A stretch of DNA of 64,000 bases, taken from assembly GCA_018881555.1 (NCBI GenBank), contig JACAXG010000076.1, forward strand, positions 591,446 to 655,445. The letters run 5' to 3'. This document shows, in pieces, positions 1 through 11,710 of this stretch. The notes beneath the pieces were generated by a model. It was not told the DNA's origin. It saw only the letters and a program-made list of their open reading frames with translations, and searched no databases. Made by a program: the position numbers and the translations under genes. This DNA is from Amblyornis subalaris. Taxonomy: Eukaryota; Chordata; Aves; Passeriformes; Ptilonorhynchidae. The first letter of the stretch is position 1, and every line of letters begins with the position of its first letter.

Positions 1-1744
1 AGAAAACAAGATAAACAATCTGCAGGTGGATTTTTCTGTGATGTCCCAGAATGGGATAGGATGAAAATACATATACTACAGCACTCGGAGAGGGCACATG
101 TTGTGGACATGCTCCCAGGCTCCTGTGCAGGTCCTGGGGTCACCTAGTCTCTCCAACTTGCATCCAGAAGTGGGTCTCCACCATCTGGAGTTCACTTCAA
201 CTGTATTTTGGAATGGAGAAATAATTCTAGCCTCTTCCCAAGCCAAATCATGCCCAAGTTAAAGTGTCCCCACTTTCATGCATTTGCAGTGGTGAAACTG
301 CGTATTCGCCTCGGAATCTGATATGGAGATGCACAATTTCCTGCCTTGCATAACTCAAATCCAGAGCTCTTCCAACTCAACTTGCCTTCACTCTGCAAAA
401 AACAAAGCTGCAGGTACCTGCCAGGCTGTTACACAGGGATCACGTCACTGCCAAGACCAATTGTGTTCACACGCAGCATCTCCCCAGTATTTATCTGTTT
501 TATGTGGCTTATCAGGTGCCAGCAAAACCTCTGTTCCTGACGGGGTAATGCAGGCTTGCAGGCAAGAGGAACCCTCTGGCTTATACCACATCCATTACTA
601 ATCCACCGAGACGCAGCACATCAATAACAATGCTTGAAGGGAGCGGAGCTGCCTCGCAGCCCCTTTCCCTGCACACGCATTCAAGCCGCTGAGCTCCGGG
701 TGCTCCCAGAGCAGGAATTTCGTGCATGTAACTCCAGTCTGGGTGGGAAGAGGTCTGTTCTGTATGCCATGGGGGTCTGTGCTTGACAGAAGGAAGCCGA
801 TGGAATTGGCTCCACTTGGACCCCCGTCTGCTTTTACAACCCAGCCTCTAACCGTGCTTTCACGTGAGAGCTGCCGCTTCGACTGTTCCCCTGGTGCACT
901 TCAGGCAGAGCCCTGCTGCAGCAGCAGAGTCTCTTCTTCATCATTTGGCTTAAGACTGGCATTATATAAGCATTTTAGTGTGCCTCTTCGTGGGAGGGAG
1001 ACATGGGACAAGCTGTACCTGCCGCTGTGTGACCTGGGCCCAGCAGCCACGCTGGTTGTCAGGTGGCCGTGTGGGCCAGGGCTCAGCACCGTGTGGCTGG
1101 GGACAAGCCAAGGCCCCTGGCCCATGCTGACATCCCCCAGGTGCTGCCCACAGCCCTCCCTTCCCATGCCAACTCCCCGGGGAGCCCTGCATGCACTGGC
1201 ACCCCTAAACCCTTCCTGCCTGCGGCATGGAGATGCTCCAGCACTTTGGCATTTAGGAAAGTGTGCTAATTTTGCAGGGGTTAAGCAAGGAGGAGAAAAT
1301 CGGTGACAATGCCTGTGCCGGNAGAGCAGGCGAGAGCTGTCCCTGGACACCTGGAAAGCAGGGGACACCCAAGAGCTCCCCGTGCAAGAACGACCCCCTG
1401 CCCAAACCATCTATCATTAACTCCCATTTAAGAGAAGAAAGAAGCTGTGCAAACCATTAGGAAGATAATTGGTCTCTTCTCTGTGTTTCAATAAAAGCAA
1501 GGGACAAAATACCGTGTATGTGAAATAAGTACCTTAGGATAACAGCACCCGTCACCTTGACAACTCGGTCAGAGGTCTCGGCGTGGCGGTGCCTGTTCAG
1601 TGAGGTGTGAGGAATAGAGGACGCCGGGGACAGGGGGAAGATACTTGTCTGACCAGCAGAGATGTGAGCACCACAACAGCCTGTTAGCTGTAGGATTTCT
1701 AAACAGCCAGCAGCTTTCACAAGAAAACGTTACAAAAATAACCC
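1..1744. other. Unannotated flank, no recognisable feature
   Basis: I see no gene, repeat family or strong motif cluster here. Open frames such as 722-1306 on the plus strand are overlapped by open frames on the minus strand and have no recognisable domain, so they look like chance frames in stop-poor GC-rich DNA. The part around 1440-1600 is more AT-rich but has no distinctive structure. Confidence 0.5.
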
Positions 1745-2060
1745 CTGCGGAGCCGGGGGAGCAGCGCTGGGAGCAGTCCCGGCCGCGCCGCCGGTGCCGG
1801 GCTGTGACTCGCTGTCACGGGAGAGCCCAGAGCCTCTGCCGGCACCGAACACGGGGGTGCCAGCAGCTCTGACGGGGTTCCGCTCACCCTGGGACAGCGG
1901 GTTCCCCTCTGCTCCCCGCCGCAGGGACCGCCCGAAGCGAGCGCCCGAAGCGCCTCCCGCCCTGCCCGGCCCGCAGGGGCGCAGGGCCGGGAGCGGCCGC
2001 GGGGCCCCGGCTCGGGTGGGGCCGGTGGGCGCGGGTCTGGTGGGCGCTCGCAGGGACACA
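1745..2060. promoter_or_regulatory. CpG-island-like segment
   Basis: This stretch is very GC-rich and packed with CpG dinucleotides (roughly 40 by eye in about 315 bp), in sharp contrast to the AT-rich DNA that follows at 2090-2230. CpG density this high, undepleted by methylation decay, is typical of vertebrate promoters or their first exons. A second CpG-rich part at 2290-2560 probably belongs to the same island. No TATA box or initiator stands out. It could be the promoter region of a minus-strand transcript that includes the exon-like segment at 2229-2339, or simply a GC-rich orphan island. Confidence 0.45.
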
Positions 2061-2155
2061 GCTCCACCAAACCCTCCCAAACACACCAACACATAAAACA
2101 ACATAATATTGCAAACAAAAGGTGACAAGGTAACATACTAATATGAACAGACACA

Positions 2156-2209
2156 AAATCAATAGGAATTTCTATTTAGGTAGGAAATCAATAGGAATTT
2201 CAAGGTAGG
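2156..2209. repeat. 29-bp tandem duplication
   Basis: The word AAATCAATAGGAATTTC starts at 2156 and again at 2185, and TAGGTAGG/AAGGTAGG follows each copy. Two imperfect copies are present. It lies immediately downstream of the putative minus-strand splice donor at 2228, within the would-be intron. Confidence 0.8.
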
Positions 2210-2228
2210 AAAAAAGGAAATTACTTAC

Positions 2229-2339
2229 CTTTAATTTGAGCTCTCTTCAAGTCTGGTTCTCCATAGATGGGCAGCGGGGGCTGGCGGGGCTGAGGCAGCA
2301 GGAGTGCCGTGGGGACGACGGCAGGGGCAACCTCCGCGG
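2229..2339 (-). CDS. Possible coding exon (partial gene, minus strand), unidentified
   Basis: On the minus strand this segment ends in AAAG followed by GTAAGTAA at 2228-2221, a full consensus splice donor. Two acceptors are plausible. A GGTGCAG ends at 2340, giving an exon of 111 bp. A CTGCCTCAG with a better pyrimidine tract ends at 2290, giving an exon of 61 bp (2229-2289). The frame is open throughout: a proline-rich part is followed by PPLPIYGEPDLKRAQIKG, which has an ordinary mixed composition rather than the Pro/Arg/Ala-rich composition of chance GC-rich frames. The segment sits in a CpG-rich region, so it could be an early exon of a gene that continues to lower coordinates outside the window. 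I do not recognise the protein, and a chance donor next to an open frame is a real alternative. Confidence 0.3.
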
Positions 2340-2560
2340 CTGCACCGGGGCCACACGTCACCCCACCGAGGTCCCTGCCCTGCCCCGCGCCCGTGGAAGT
2401 GGAGCCATGGCCCGAACCAACCCTTGGCATCGCTGGCTGGAGCAGGACAGGGCTTTGCTGAGCCAGGTGGGCACGGAGGGGAGCGGGTGCTGCACAGACC
2501 CCTCGGGCGCTGCGAAGGGAGAGCCCGCAGCGAGGGGGGTCGGGTGCCCGAGGGGTGCAG
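2290..2560. promoter_or_regulatory. CpG-rich segment next to exon-like sequence
   Basis: GC-rich DNA with frequent CpG continues the island seen at 1745-2060 after a short AT-rich gap. Frames are open on both strands here because stop codons are rare at this composition, so the longer open frames are not evidence of coding. If the minus-strand exon at 2229-2339 is real, this is where its upstream intron or promoter would lie. Confidence 0.3.
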
Positions 2561-3739
2561 CGACGGCACAGAGCTTCAGTTTCTACTGTCCTCATCCAGC
2601 AGCGACAGCACTTCCATGGCAGTGTTTGCAAAATATGAACATCCTCGGGAAGAAAAAGTCAGTGCAAAGTGCCTGGGATGTGGCAGCTCAGCCCTTTCCC
2701 TGCAGGACGATCATGCAAATGGGCTCACTGGTCCGTGCAGAGCCCTTCTGATTCCAGCATGCTTTGGCCAAGGCTCCCGACTCTGGCTGTTCGTTACTCT
2801 CAGAAAGATCAGGGCCTCAGTTTCAGCCCCCTTAAATCAAAAGGTGTTATGAAAGTGAGAGATTACTATTTTGTTAAAAGCAGGGCTAGCTGTGCCTCAA
2901 ACTCTGCCCCTTCGCTCACTTAAAATTAAAAGACTTCTAGAAGTATTAGTATTCCACTGAGGATCTCCAAATCACCTCCTGATGTAGTTGAAGGTGGAAA
3001 CAATTTTAAGCCACTGTTTACAGCTAGTTTTGAATGCAGCAGCAAAGTCCGGTATACCAGTATTTTGCGTTTCATTCATTCAGGAGCGCTAAAATGGTCT
3101 GATGTGTTTTAATTTACACAGGATGGGAGGGAAGCAGGAGCTTTGGTAAGGAGTGGGCAAGATGTGCCTTCGCCAGGGAACTGCAGAGCCCCGAGTGCAG
3201 ATGTCTCTGGCTGTAGGGGCAGAAGGCAGCGTGCCAGAGCTCCAGCTCCGTGCCTTGGGCTGCCATAAGTTCTCTCATGGCATCCAAAGGTGCATTTCTG
3301 CTCCTCCCAGCTGGGACTGGGCTCCACACGGCCGGGCAATGCCTCCTTGGCAGCTCCCCCTGCCGCAGCCACAGCAGAATGAGGGCAAAGTCCATCTGGC
3401 CCTGGATATTAATCCTGGGTTGTGTCTCCACTTTTCTGCTGTCATGGGTTGCTTGAAACGCACATTAAGCCCACGTATAACTGCATTGATTGGAATAGTC
3501 AATAAGGGGAGACCTTTCCAACAGAATATAAACAAAAAAAGGGAAAATAACCACGTACAAAGGATTTTGTTGGCACTTCTCGTGGTCCTTTTGCCAGAGG
3601 CCCGCATGGTGCTCTGTCCCACCACAGAGGTGCTGGAGACCTCCTGAGGGGATGGTATCTGGCAAAGGGAAAGAAGCAGTGGTAGAGTGCAGGTTTTNCA
3701 GCACAACCTGGCAGTGTCCCAGCTTGGACCTCTGTGAAA
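2561..3739. other. Intergenic or intronic DNA with one AT-rich candidate block
   Basis: No gene is visible. A perfect POU octamer word, ATGCAAAT, lies at 2713-2720. The part from about 2860 to 3130 is AT-rich, free of recognisable repeats and carries a FOX-type TGTTTAC at 3015-3021, so it is a weak candidate for a regulatory element. From 3130 to 3740 I see nothing further. Confidence 0.35.
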
Positions 3740-4020
3740 ACCAGCAACAAATCAGCTCCACTTGCTGAGGACACTAAATTGAGGTGAGTGCTGAATGAGC
3801 TTGCACCAGCACAACAAAAATCCAAAGGATTTTATCATCTTTGTAGCAGAAGGGACATATGGTAAATAAAATTTAACGCTGCCAAATGGGGAGAAATGTA
3901 AAATGGCCTAAGAACGATAAAGCAAAGAGCAGCATGAATGGAGGAGAACTGGTGCAAGAGGGAGGATACTGGAGATAAAGAAACCACTGAGATAATTACA
4001 AAAGCATTGAACGCATCCGT
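3740..4020 (+). mobile_element. Old CR1-type LINE fragment (reverse transcriptase region)
   Basis: The translation at 3761-3781 (LAEDTKL) matches the end of the conserved F-A-D-D-T-K-L block of CR1 reverse transcriptases. The following DNA, including the AAATAAAATTTAACGCTGCC stretch at about 3863, follows the usual CR1 order downstream of that block. The copy is full of stops and indels, so it is a fossil on the plus strand. The ends are approximate because the divergence is high. Confidence 0.55.
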
Positions 4021-6769
4021 GGATATTCACCCTGGTTGCAGAGTAGCCCCAGCCTTGGCAGAGCCAGCTGGTCCAGTGCCATGTGGGAACTGGCTCCTGC
4101 AGGCACTGATTGTCCCTGTCCCTTTGTCTCTCTCCCGCGTTTGGATCTCGGAGATCCATTCCTTCCTGACACCCCTCCTGGGGACTGCAAGAGCTTATCT
4201 GACATGTCATCTCCACCGTTAGGGTAGGTCAGAACTGAATTACTGTCTCAGGGGGAGAGTAATTCTGTACGAAGGTCAGGACATTCCCCAGATTTCATGT
4301 TTTTAGTCTGGACTTTCCATTCCTCGATTCTGGCTTCTTAATGTGACCCAGTCCTTAACTCCCTTGCATTCCTGGGGCAGTAAGGCCACATCCCAAGCCC
4401 AAATTGTGCTGGGGTTCAGAGGCAGGCACAAGGCTTGTGGGCCTCTTTCACCTTTAATGAATAACACCTTTTTTCTCCCACCATGGAAACTGCAGCCAAC
4501 TTCACATTTCCCTGCAACACCATGCTTGTGCCTAATTAAGCTCTATTAATACTAATGAACAGACTCACCATAGCCCATCACTTTAGTTCTTAATCTAATG
4601 CCATGTTGTGACACTTGTTCAATGATGATTTCAGCCCATGAATCAAATCATTGTGGTTCAGCCCATATGCCCAGCTCCCTTCTCACGTGGGAGCGGAGAG
4701 AAAACTAGGCCAGCATATAGCAAAACTGGATAAGGAGCTTCTAATTAAATAAAAAGTCAGACATGAGGCTGGGTTGTCCCAGTGTGGAGCAGCAGCTGCG
4801 GGAAGGGGCAGAGGTCCTGTGCACGGTGCTTCAGCCCGAGCAGAGCCCGACCTCAAAGCTCCTGCGCAGAAGGGAAAGAGGCACAGAAAAGGAGCAAAGA
4901 ACGACACCAAGGGGGAAGGCGTCGCTAATGAGGAAGCCCCAAGAGTCCCTTCTTTCTTTTTTTTCCTGTTCCACATCCCAGAGAAGAACTGAATTCATTT
5001 ATTCCAGGAGGAGAGGCCACTCCTGCACTGAGTNCTGGCTCCTGGGATGAACAGTTCGTGTCAGATTTGCAAATTCTGAAAAAAAACCAACTCTCCTTTA
5101 ATCCCAAAGGCATCATGAAAACAAAAATGCTCTTTATTCCTGATATGTTCCTATTGCTAGTCATTTAGCTTTGCAGGGTGATGCAGAATTTAATTCTTTC
5201 TATACATGNGGAAAATTCCCAAACTTTGTGTGTTCCTCAGGTACTGGTTTCCAGTTACAATGGACCACAAAGCACCACATCCGTGCTGGGTGCTGGACTG
5301 GGGCCTCCATTCTGTGCTCTCTTTGATGCTGCTGAGTTATTCAGGTGGGAGACTCCACTGAATACAAAGGTTCAAAGAAGAAACATTAAAGTTAGAAAAT
5401 CCCAGGTTTNCAGAAGTACTGGAAGTGAAAAAAACATTTCAGCCAGGTTGATTTATGTTTAAAATACTGAAATATACTGCTGCACTGATCGCTTTGAATT
5501 GTGCTGTCATGCTGGGTGGCAGAAAGAGATGAGATTTTTCAATATGTTAAAGTGTAAATGTTGTTAAAAACACAGTATTAGGAGATTAAGATTCTGACCC
5601 TTTACGTTCCAATGATCGTAAAAATCAGACTTGCAGCCCATTACGGAACAGCTTGCCGAGGCATCACACTGAATCACTCCACCACCAGGATGCTATAACC
5701 CTGCTCGAGCTTATTCATAGGCATCTGCTGATGTGGCATCTACATCAAACTGTGAATGCAAATGCAACTTGGAGGGCTTGGATGTGCTTTAACAAACCCT
5801 GCCAGGTTCCCCCTCCTCATCTCAGAGCTCTGGGGGAGAAAGCGGCTCCCGCAGCCGTGGGACATGGCAGCCACGGTGGCCACACAGGGACACCCCGTCA
5901 CAGCGCCGGCCCCACCGCCCGCCACGGCTCTTCTTCTTTCTTCATTCATCCTAAATCAACCTCACTGTGTACTGGCTGCAGGGAGCAGTCCGAATCTGGA
6001 CAACTCCATGGAGAAAGCCCCATCGATTACAGTTCATTAGGCCTCACTTTTTAGAGGAGCATAAGACAAGCAGCTGCTTTGCTGTGTACACGGACCCGTG
6101 TCCCCCTGTGCAGTCAGCGTGGGCACCGCTGGGTCCCTCGGGCACCCAGGCCAGGAAATTATCATTTCCATCTAAATCTTTAGGTCAGAAGGCTGCCAGA
6201 TGGGGAAGAGATATTCACCCAAGACACTGCCAAGGACTTGCCTGTCCCCCTCGGCCAGGGGCTGGTCCCCAGTGGCACAGCTGGGCTCATCTCCTACCAG
6301 GAGAGGCAGGGACAGGCAGTGCCACCAGCTGCGGGTGCAGCCTCTGATCCTTCCAGCAGCGGCAATTATTTAATGTAATGAGGAGGATCCAAGCACTGGA
6401 ACTTTTCAGAAAGATTTAATGTTTTATGACAGACCAAAATTGTGTAATGAAAAAGCCTGATTTTGTGTGTGGGAAGATACTTAGAAATAAAACGTGTGCT
6501 GGTGCCTGAGAGGCTGAGGCAGATGAGTTCTGGAGCCCCCTCTCAGCCCGACCTTCCTCCCGGGCACCCTCCTCCAATGGGACAGCACTTCTCACCCATC
6601 CCACCACCCCCATCGGCAGGACACGGCCCTGGCAGTGGCACCGCAGGGACTGTAGGACAGCTCAGCAGCCAGGCTGAGCCTCCAGCGCCCTCCTTATGGA
6701 CAGCCGGGGTTCGGCACAGAAACATGCAGATTCTGGCTTTTATTTGAAGCAGGTTTGAAAGAGCAGTGA
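4021..6769. other. Intergenic or intronic DNA, two weak AT-rich blocks
   Basis: No gene or repeat family is recognised. The AT-rich part at about 4440-4680 has TAATTA at 4533-4538 and several other ATTA words and could be a regulatory element. Another AT-rich stretch lies at 5440-5720. The rest, including the GC-rich part at 5840-5930 and 6240-6700, shows only chance open frames. Confidence 0.35.
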
Positions 6770-7040
6770 AGGTTATTGAAAACATAACGAAAGCTCCTCC
6801 TTATTTCATTAAATACAAATGTGAGTGGGGTCATCAGTTTTTATAGGGGCTCGTAAAGCATCCCTCTTGTTCAAATAGGCTATCAAATCACCCAGGGCTC
6901 CTCTCTGTGAGGAGCGCAATAAACCCAGAGTTTCTTCTTTAAGAAACTCATCTCAACATCATAATAAAATAACCTTAAATAATACAGTATGGAACAGGTT
7001 TTCAATAACATAATTATAGGCTTCCATTTTTTTCCTGGCA
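6770..7040. promoter_or_regulatory. Candidate conserved non-coding element
   Basis: This is an AT-rich, low-repeat block between GC-richer spacers. It contains TAATTA at 7011-7016 and several AATAAA/AATAAT words. The call rests on composition and motif content only; conservation cannot be judged from one sequence. Confidence 0.25.
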
Positions 7041-7100
7041 GGTCATTTCTTGGTATCTATTTTGGATGCCATATTGCAGAGGAAGGGGGTAGGGATGGAA

Positions 7101-7141
7101 GCATGGGTGGATTTTGAAGCATGGGCGGATTTTGAAGCATG
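7101..7141. repeat. 18-bp minisatellite, about 2.3 copies
   Basis: The unit GCATGGGTGGATTTTGAA at 7101-7118 is repeated at 7119-7136 with one change (T to C), and the first bases of a third copy follow to 7141. It interrupts otherwise unremarkable sequence. Confidence 0.9.
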
Positions 7142-7888
7142 TCCTCAGGTCACAGCAGATCACCTTGCCTTTCCTTTGTGTGATGCAGGCACCGAGAGGC
7201 CTGGGGAAGCCGGGCAGAGCTACAGCCTGCAGAGATAGGACAGCAGAAGTGCAGGTTAGCTCGGGTCATGCTTCTGAGCACCAGATCCTGTGGCAAATCC
7301 TCCTCAGAGCCGCCTGGCCAGCACAGGGGTGGTCAAGGTTTAGATAATCTTCTGTCTGTGAAGGATGGAGGAGGAACATCCATGGACGGGGCCAGCAGGA
7401 GTTGGTATACTTCAAAGCCTTCACAATCATCTGGCAAAAAACCCCCAACATTTTATTTTGTTTGCTTGATCACAGCACTCATTCAGAAAGGATTTTAGGT
7501 GGACAAGTTGCCTGGAATAAGATCTTTGCAAAACCTAAAGAGATGTATTTATTACCTCAAGGTTCAGTCTAGCTCTTGAGTGGGAAGGACAGACAGTCCC
7601 AAGGAGCATTCAACCCTTTTCATGTTCCCCACCACCTGTCCATGCATGAACCGAGCAGGAGAGCATCCCCACTGCTGTTTTTCCCTGGAGCTCCTCATAG
7701 CCTCTAACCAAGCATGTGAAGCCAAATGCCAAACTCATTTTGTTGGGTGGATGTTTTTACCTACCTACAAACACTCCAGCCATGCAAGATTTCCTCAGAG
7801 GTAAGGAGGGGCCATCTTCTCTCGGTGCCACCAGTCCCGTGGTGCTTCTGTGGCAGCCTGGCCAAAGGCACCCAGTACATCTTGCAGC
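7142..7888. other. No recognisable feature
   Basis: Mixed-composition DNA with chance open frames. Nothing can be assigned. Confidence 0.5.
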
Positions 7889-7955
7889 TGCTGGGTTAAT
7901 GGCTGGACTTGATGATCTTACAGGTCTTTTCCCACCAAAACAATTCTATGACTCT
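7889..7955 (+). mobile_element. CR1 LINE 3' end (truncated), plus strand
   Basis: The sequence carries the CR1 3' terminal wording: GGACTTGATGATCTTACAGG, then a degenerate form of the AACC-AAA-TGATTCTATGA tail ending near 7952. Only the last 65 bp or so are recognisable, as is normal for the heavily 5'-truncated CR1 copies of birds. It is diverged from the consensus, so it is not a recent insertion. Confidence 0.8.
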
Positions 7956-8699
7956 CCAATTTTCCCTTTGTCCTCTCTTCTGGGTGATGTGAATCCTGGG
8001 ATCTGCCCAGAAGACACAGCATTCCCCTTCCTCCACCACCTCGGGACAGTGCAGTCCCTGCAGGAGTGTGCACATTTTNCACAGATTAAAATCTTTAGCA
8101 GTGTATCTGTTTCCCTTCTTTTGCGTAATTGGTGGCTGACCCACCTGTGNCATGGAGTGTCATTAGTCCCCAGGAAATGGCTTGCTGGGCAAGCAAGTGG
8201 TGTGTATGTTTCAGACCTGTCACGATTTTAACCCTCTGCTTATTTACCTAAGTTCTATCTCCCCTTTATTTGGAGCAGCAGTCTGATTTGTAATGGGTGG
8301 GTGTCCACAGGGTGTCACTGATTCCACTCAGGCATTCTAGCTTCAATTTTAGAGAAGGTGCATTATTTTTTGCATGCTTACATTTGAAGCTTTATTCACA
8401 AATAATAATTAGCAGATGTTTGCAATAGGCTCTAAGTCTGAGCTACTTCAGGGCAACACACACGAATCTCAAACCAGGGTGATGTAACTGCAGAGCCAAC
8501 TCCTGTGCACAAGTTACGTGCCCAAGTGTAGGCACACACCCCATCCCACACACTTGTGTGAAAAATCAATCCGTGTACATCATCTGCACGTGTTTGCAGA
8601 TAATACAAAGTTGTGTTTAAAAAAAAGGAAGAAAGAAAGGCCTCAAGTGGCAGAGCAGTTAAGGAACTCCTAGGTGTTTTTAATAACATTGATCAGCCC
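7956..8699. other. No recognisable feature
   Basis: Mixed-composition DNA. The part at 8330-8440 is AT-rich but short. No gene, repeat family or motif cluster can be supported. Confidence 0.45.
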
Positions 8700-9300
8700 A
8701 AATGAAAAAAGCCAGAGCAGTGGGAGACAGGAGCAGGCAGCAGATGCTGACATTCTATCACAGCAGACACATATTGACTAGCGGTCTGAACAAGTCACTC
8801 ACTCATCAGTGGCCGGCCTGATTGAGTTGCCTGCAGCCAGTAAATGAGCCTTCCATCCACTGTGGGTCGAAATGAACTGCAATCTTTTCAGACCTCGTTG
8901 TTGGCCAAATGAGAGATTTAAAACCCCGGAGGACTCCAAATGAATTTACCAAGGAGCCACAGTGACTAACAAAGCTACAATACATCAGCGCCGGGGCACT
9001 GGATATTACACACACTGCTGGGTGATCAGCACTGGGTATTACACTGGCCGTGCTGATCAGCCGTGCTGAGCGATGCAGAGGTAACCAGATTAACCAGCAC
9101 CAAGTGTGTAAACCTTTTATGGGTTCTTTAAGGATTTAAAGATTTTGATGAGAAAACACTGCAAGCTTCCCAGGGGAAATTTGCTGTTATTGATTTAATG
9201 TTTGCTTGCATGCTACCTGTCAATTTTCCAAGAGCTTCAGCAACAAAATTTGTATTTGATATTTGACAGATCTTTTCCTAGTTTGCATGAGAAGAGCAGC
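8700..9300. promoter_or_regulatory. Candidate conserved non-coding element with a tandem/hairpin core
   Basis: A 600-bp block of balanced composition without recognisable transposon sequence. Its core is a 32-34-bp tandem duplication (8996-9029 and 9029-9060) which also forms a 10-bp perfect inverted repeat, TGATCAGCAC at 9023-9032 and GTGCTGATCA at 9050-9059. The flank at 9100-9290 is AT-rich. Block size and motif density suggest an enhancer-like element, but this is inference. Confidence 0.35.
8996..9060. repeat. Tandem duplication forming an inverted repeat
   Basis: GCACTGG(A/G)TATTACAC begins at 8996 and at 9029, and both copies end in TGATCAG. The arms TGATCAGCAC and GTGCTGATCA are perfect reverse complements with a 17-base loop. 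The second arm contains the palindrome GCTGATCAGC at 9052-9061. Confidence 0.85.
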
Positions 9301-11379
9301 AGGGTGCTTTCGGAAAGAGNTCTTTTTGAAAACGAAAGAAGGGTGACTCCTGCACACACCCTTTTAGCCAAGACATAATCTCAGGTTAAAATGAATTCCA
9401 GGACCAACTACAAGCTCCAAACACTTCAGAGGATGGCTAGGGATGGGTCAGACTGTCTGAATTTGTCAGTCAAATGGGGACATTCCAACCTTGTTCAGGG
9501 ACTGGTTGATGAAATATTCCTCACCCATACACATGCATGTGCGTGTGAACATATTGCACGTGGTCATGATGAAAGAGGAATTTTATTGACTCTTCCTCCT
9601 GACTTAGACCCAGACTAGGAAGTTCAAGTTTCTCAGGTCTGTTCAGGCATGCTGAAAGTGTGTTTGGTGTGCTGAGACCAGGGATGTGAGGGGAGCGCTC
9701 AACAGCATTGGGCTCAACCAAAGCCATCAGAGAACTTCCAAAGAATCAAATGTAGAGCACACATGCGTCCAGTGCAAAGACCACAGAGGGCAGGAACCAA
9801 GAAAGGGGCACTCTCTCCATGTTCCCTGCAGGTAGGAGGAGGGATTTCTCAGAGTTTCTCCAGTTTGAGGGACCCAACATGGCTGGGAGAAAGGCAGAGC
9901 CCTCTTCTTCCACAACCTGCCCTCTGCAGCCCAGTGCTGCTCCCCCCAGGCAGTGACTTTTCCATTCCTAACATTTCGATGATAACAAATTGTTCACTAG
10001 CAAGAGAGACAAATGCAATGCTCCTTCCCTCTCACAGCTAATTCCTCCCTCTGTGCAGGTCCTGACCTGCTCCCTCTCTCGCTGGAGCAGAGCACTGTGC
10101 AATGATTCAGGCCAGGCTCCGCTCCCTGCTCTCCCTGGGCGCTCTCTCTCTATCAGTGCACCCCCAGAACCACACGGTTCTGTTTTGGGGTTACTTTATT
10201 CCAGCTGGATGTAGTAAAATGGTTTGTCATCTCCATTCTTTTTGCTGCAGTATCCTAGAGGAATATGCTCTGGAATGCCTTCAGCAAGAGCCTCTAATCT
10301 GGAAGAGTCATTTCTCCCTCTGCCTCTTGCAGTACAGGAGGAATGCAGTGGCTGCTGGCTGGAAAATTAGCCCAGGGAACTCTCTCCTCTGTCTGTCTCT
10401 CACCTCATTAGACTAGTGAGAAAATGTAATTGCAAGTCTCTCAGGCTTTCTCCTCGAAGGCTGGTGGGGCATTGTGCTTCACAAGGGCTGGGGGAGGGAA
10501 AGCTGCACCAAGGGTGTTGGCACCGCACCTCAGCCCAGCCGCCCACTTCCAGCCACATGCCCCACGAGGGCTGCCCCCTCCCCAGGGCAGCTGTCCCTGT
10601 GCCACCCCACGTGGCACCAAGGCAGGGGCAGATGGTGCTGGGCACCGCGGGGCTGGGCTGACCCAGCACGAGCAGAGACCACTGCTCTGCCAGGCACTCG
10701 TGTGCAGGGCTGGGCAGGGACAGCATGGGGATGGCCACACTGCCCCCCCGGGCCACACTGTGTTCGGGTGGGTGCAGGGCTCCACTGGGGAGAATGTGGA
10801 ACACGATGTGGTGCCCATGTTGGTCACGGCTGGCTTCTTCACAGGCAGAGGCTGCTGGTGCCACCACGGTCCTCCCGGCACGGCCAGCGCAGGGCTCACA
10901 GGAACACCACTCTTCAAACCTTCAGTCCCAGTCTGCAGCACCAGTCCCGACCTCCTCTGGTTGTTACAACTGTACCTTCTTTTCCTAGACTGGATTAATT
11001 TGCCTGCCTGCTTTACCAACACTGGGATTGCTAACTGCAAGCACCAAATATTTGCTGGGAGGTGAAGCCACAGATCCCATTGAAAGGCAGTCTCTGCCCC
11101 TGAGATCCAAAATAAAGAGGGATGTTTTTCACACCGGCCCCTGGCGCACACCCGTGTCGGGGGTGTGTGGTGAGGTTAACGAAGGTTCATACGCAGAGGC
11201 TGGTTTGGTGCAGGACAGGAAATGCTGAGGCTGAGTCCAACCAGCTCAGCAGTAACGTGTCCACCGTGTGTTTTAAGGCAGGAAGCAACGCCTCAGCTGA
11301 AATCACTTAAACAAAAAGATTGCAGTGAGGGGCATAATGCAAGAAAGTAATAAGGTTTAAAACAGGTCAGAGCCCTTTC
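9301..11379. other. GC-mixed spacer, no recognisable feature
   Basis: About 2 kb without a supported gene. The part from 10430 to 11150 is GC-rich and has open frames of 170-236 codons on both strands at once, which is the expected pattern of stop-poor DNA and not of a gene. No repeat family is recognised. Confidence 0.5.
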
Positions 11380-11710
11380 CCTGCTCCACTGCTCCTGAGT
11401 GAGATGCATTATTTAATGGTCTTTGGTCACCGCTGATATACTGTTGATGAAATAGATGATTTTGTTCAAAAGAGCATTAGAGAAGAAATATACAATACTG
11501 CATTACACTCCAGCACAGTTCCCTCTCTGGTAAAAGCCGATAGATTGAAGGTTTTTCCTCTTGACAGGAAAGCAAAGCAGTTGAAATGAAAAGTCTTATG
11601 AAATGGCAAATACAAATGGTAATAATGCCACCATATTCAAAATTAAATTGTTGTAATTTTAGTTTCTGAGCATGGCAAAGTAATACAATATTCAGCACAG
11701 GCTTGGGGAG
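11380..11710. promoter_or_regulatory. Candidate conserved non-coding element
   Basis: An AT-rich, non-repetitive block with words such as AAATTAAATTGTTGTAATTT near 11640 and frequent ATTA cores. It is bounded on both sides by GC-richer DNA. Function is inferred only from composition. Confidence 0.25.

Noticed and set aside
10430..11151. Open frames of 211 (plus) and 236 (minus) codons
   Set aside because: They overlap each other on opposite strands in GC-rich DNA and have no recognisable domain.
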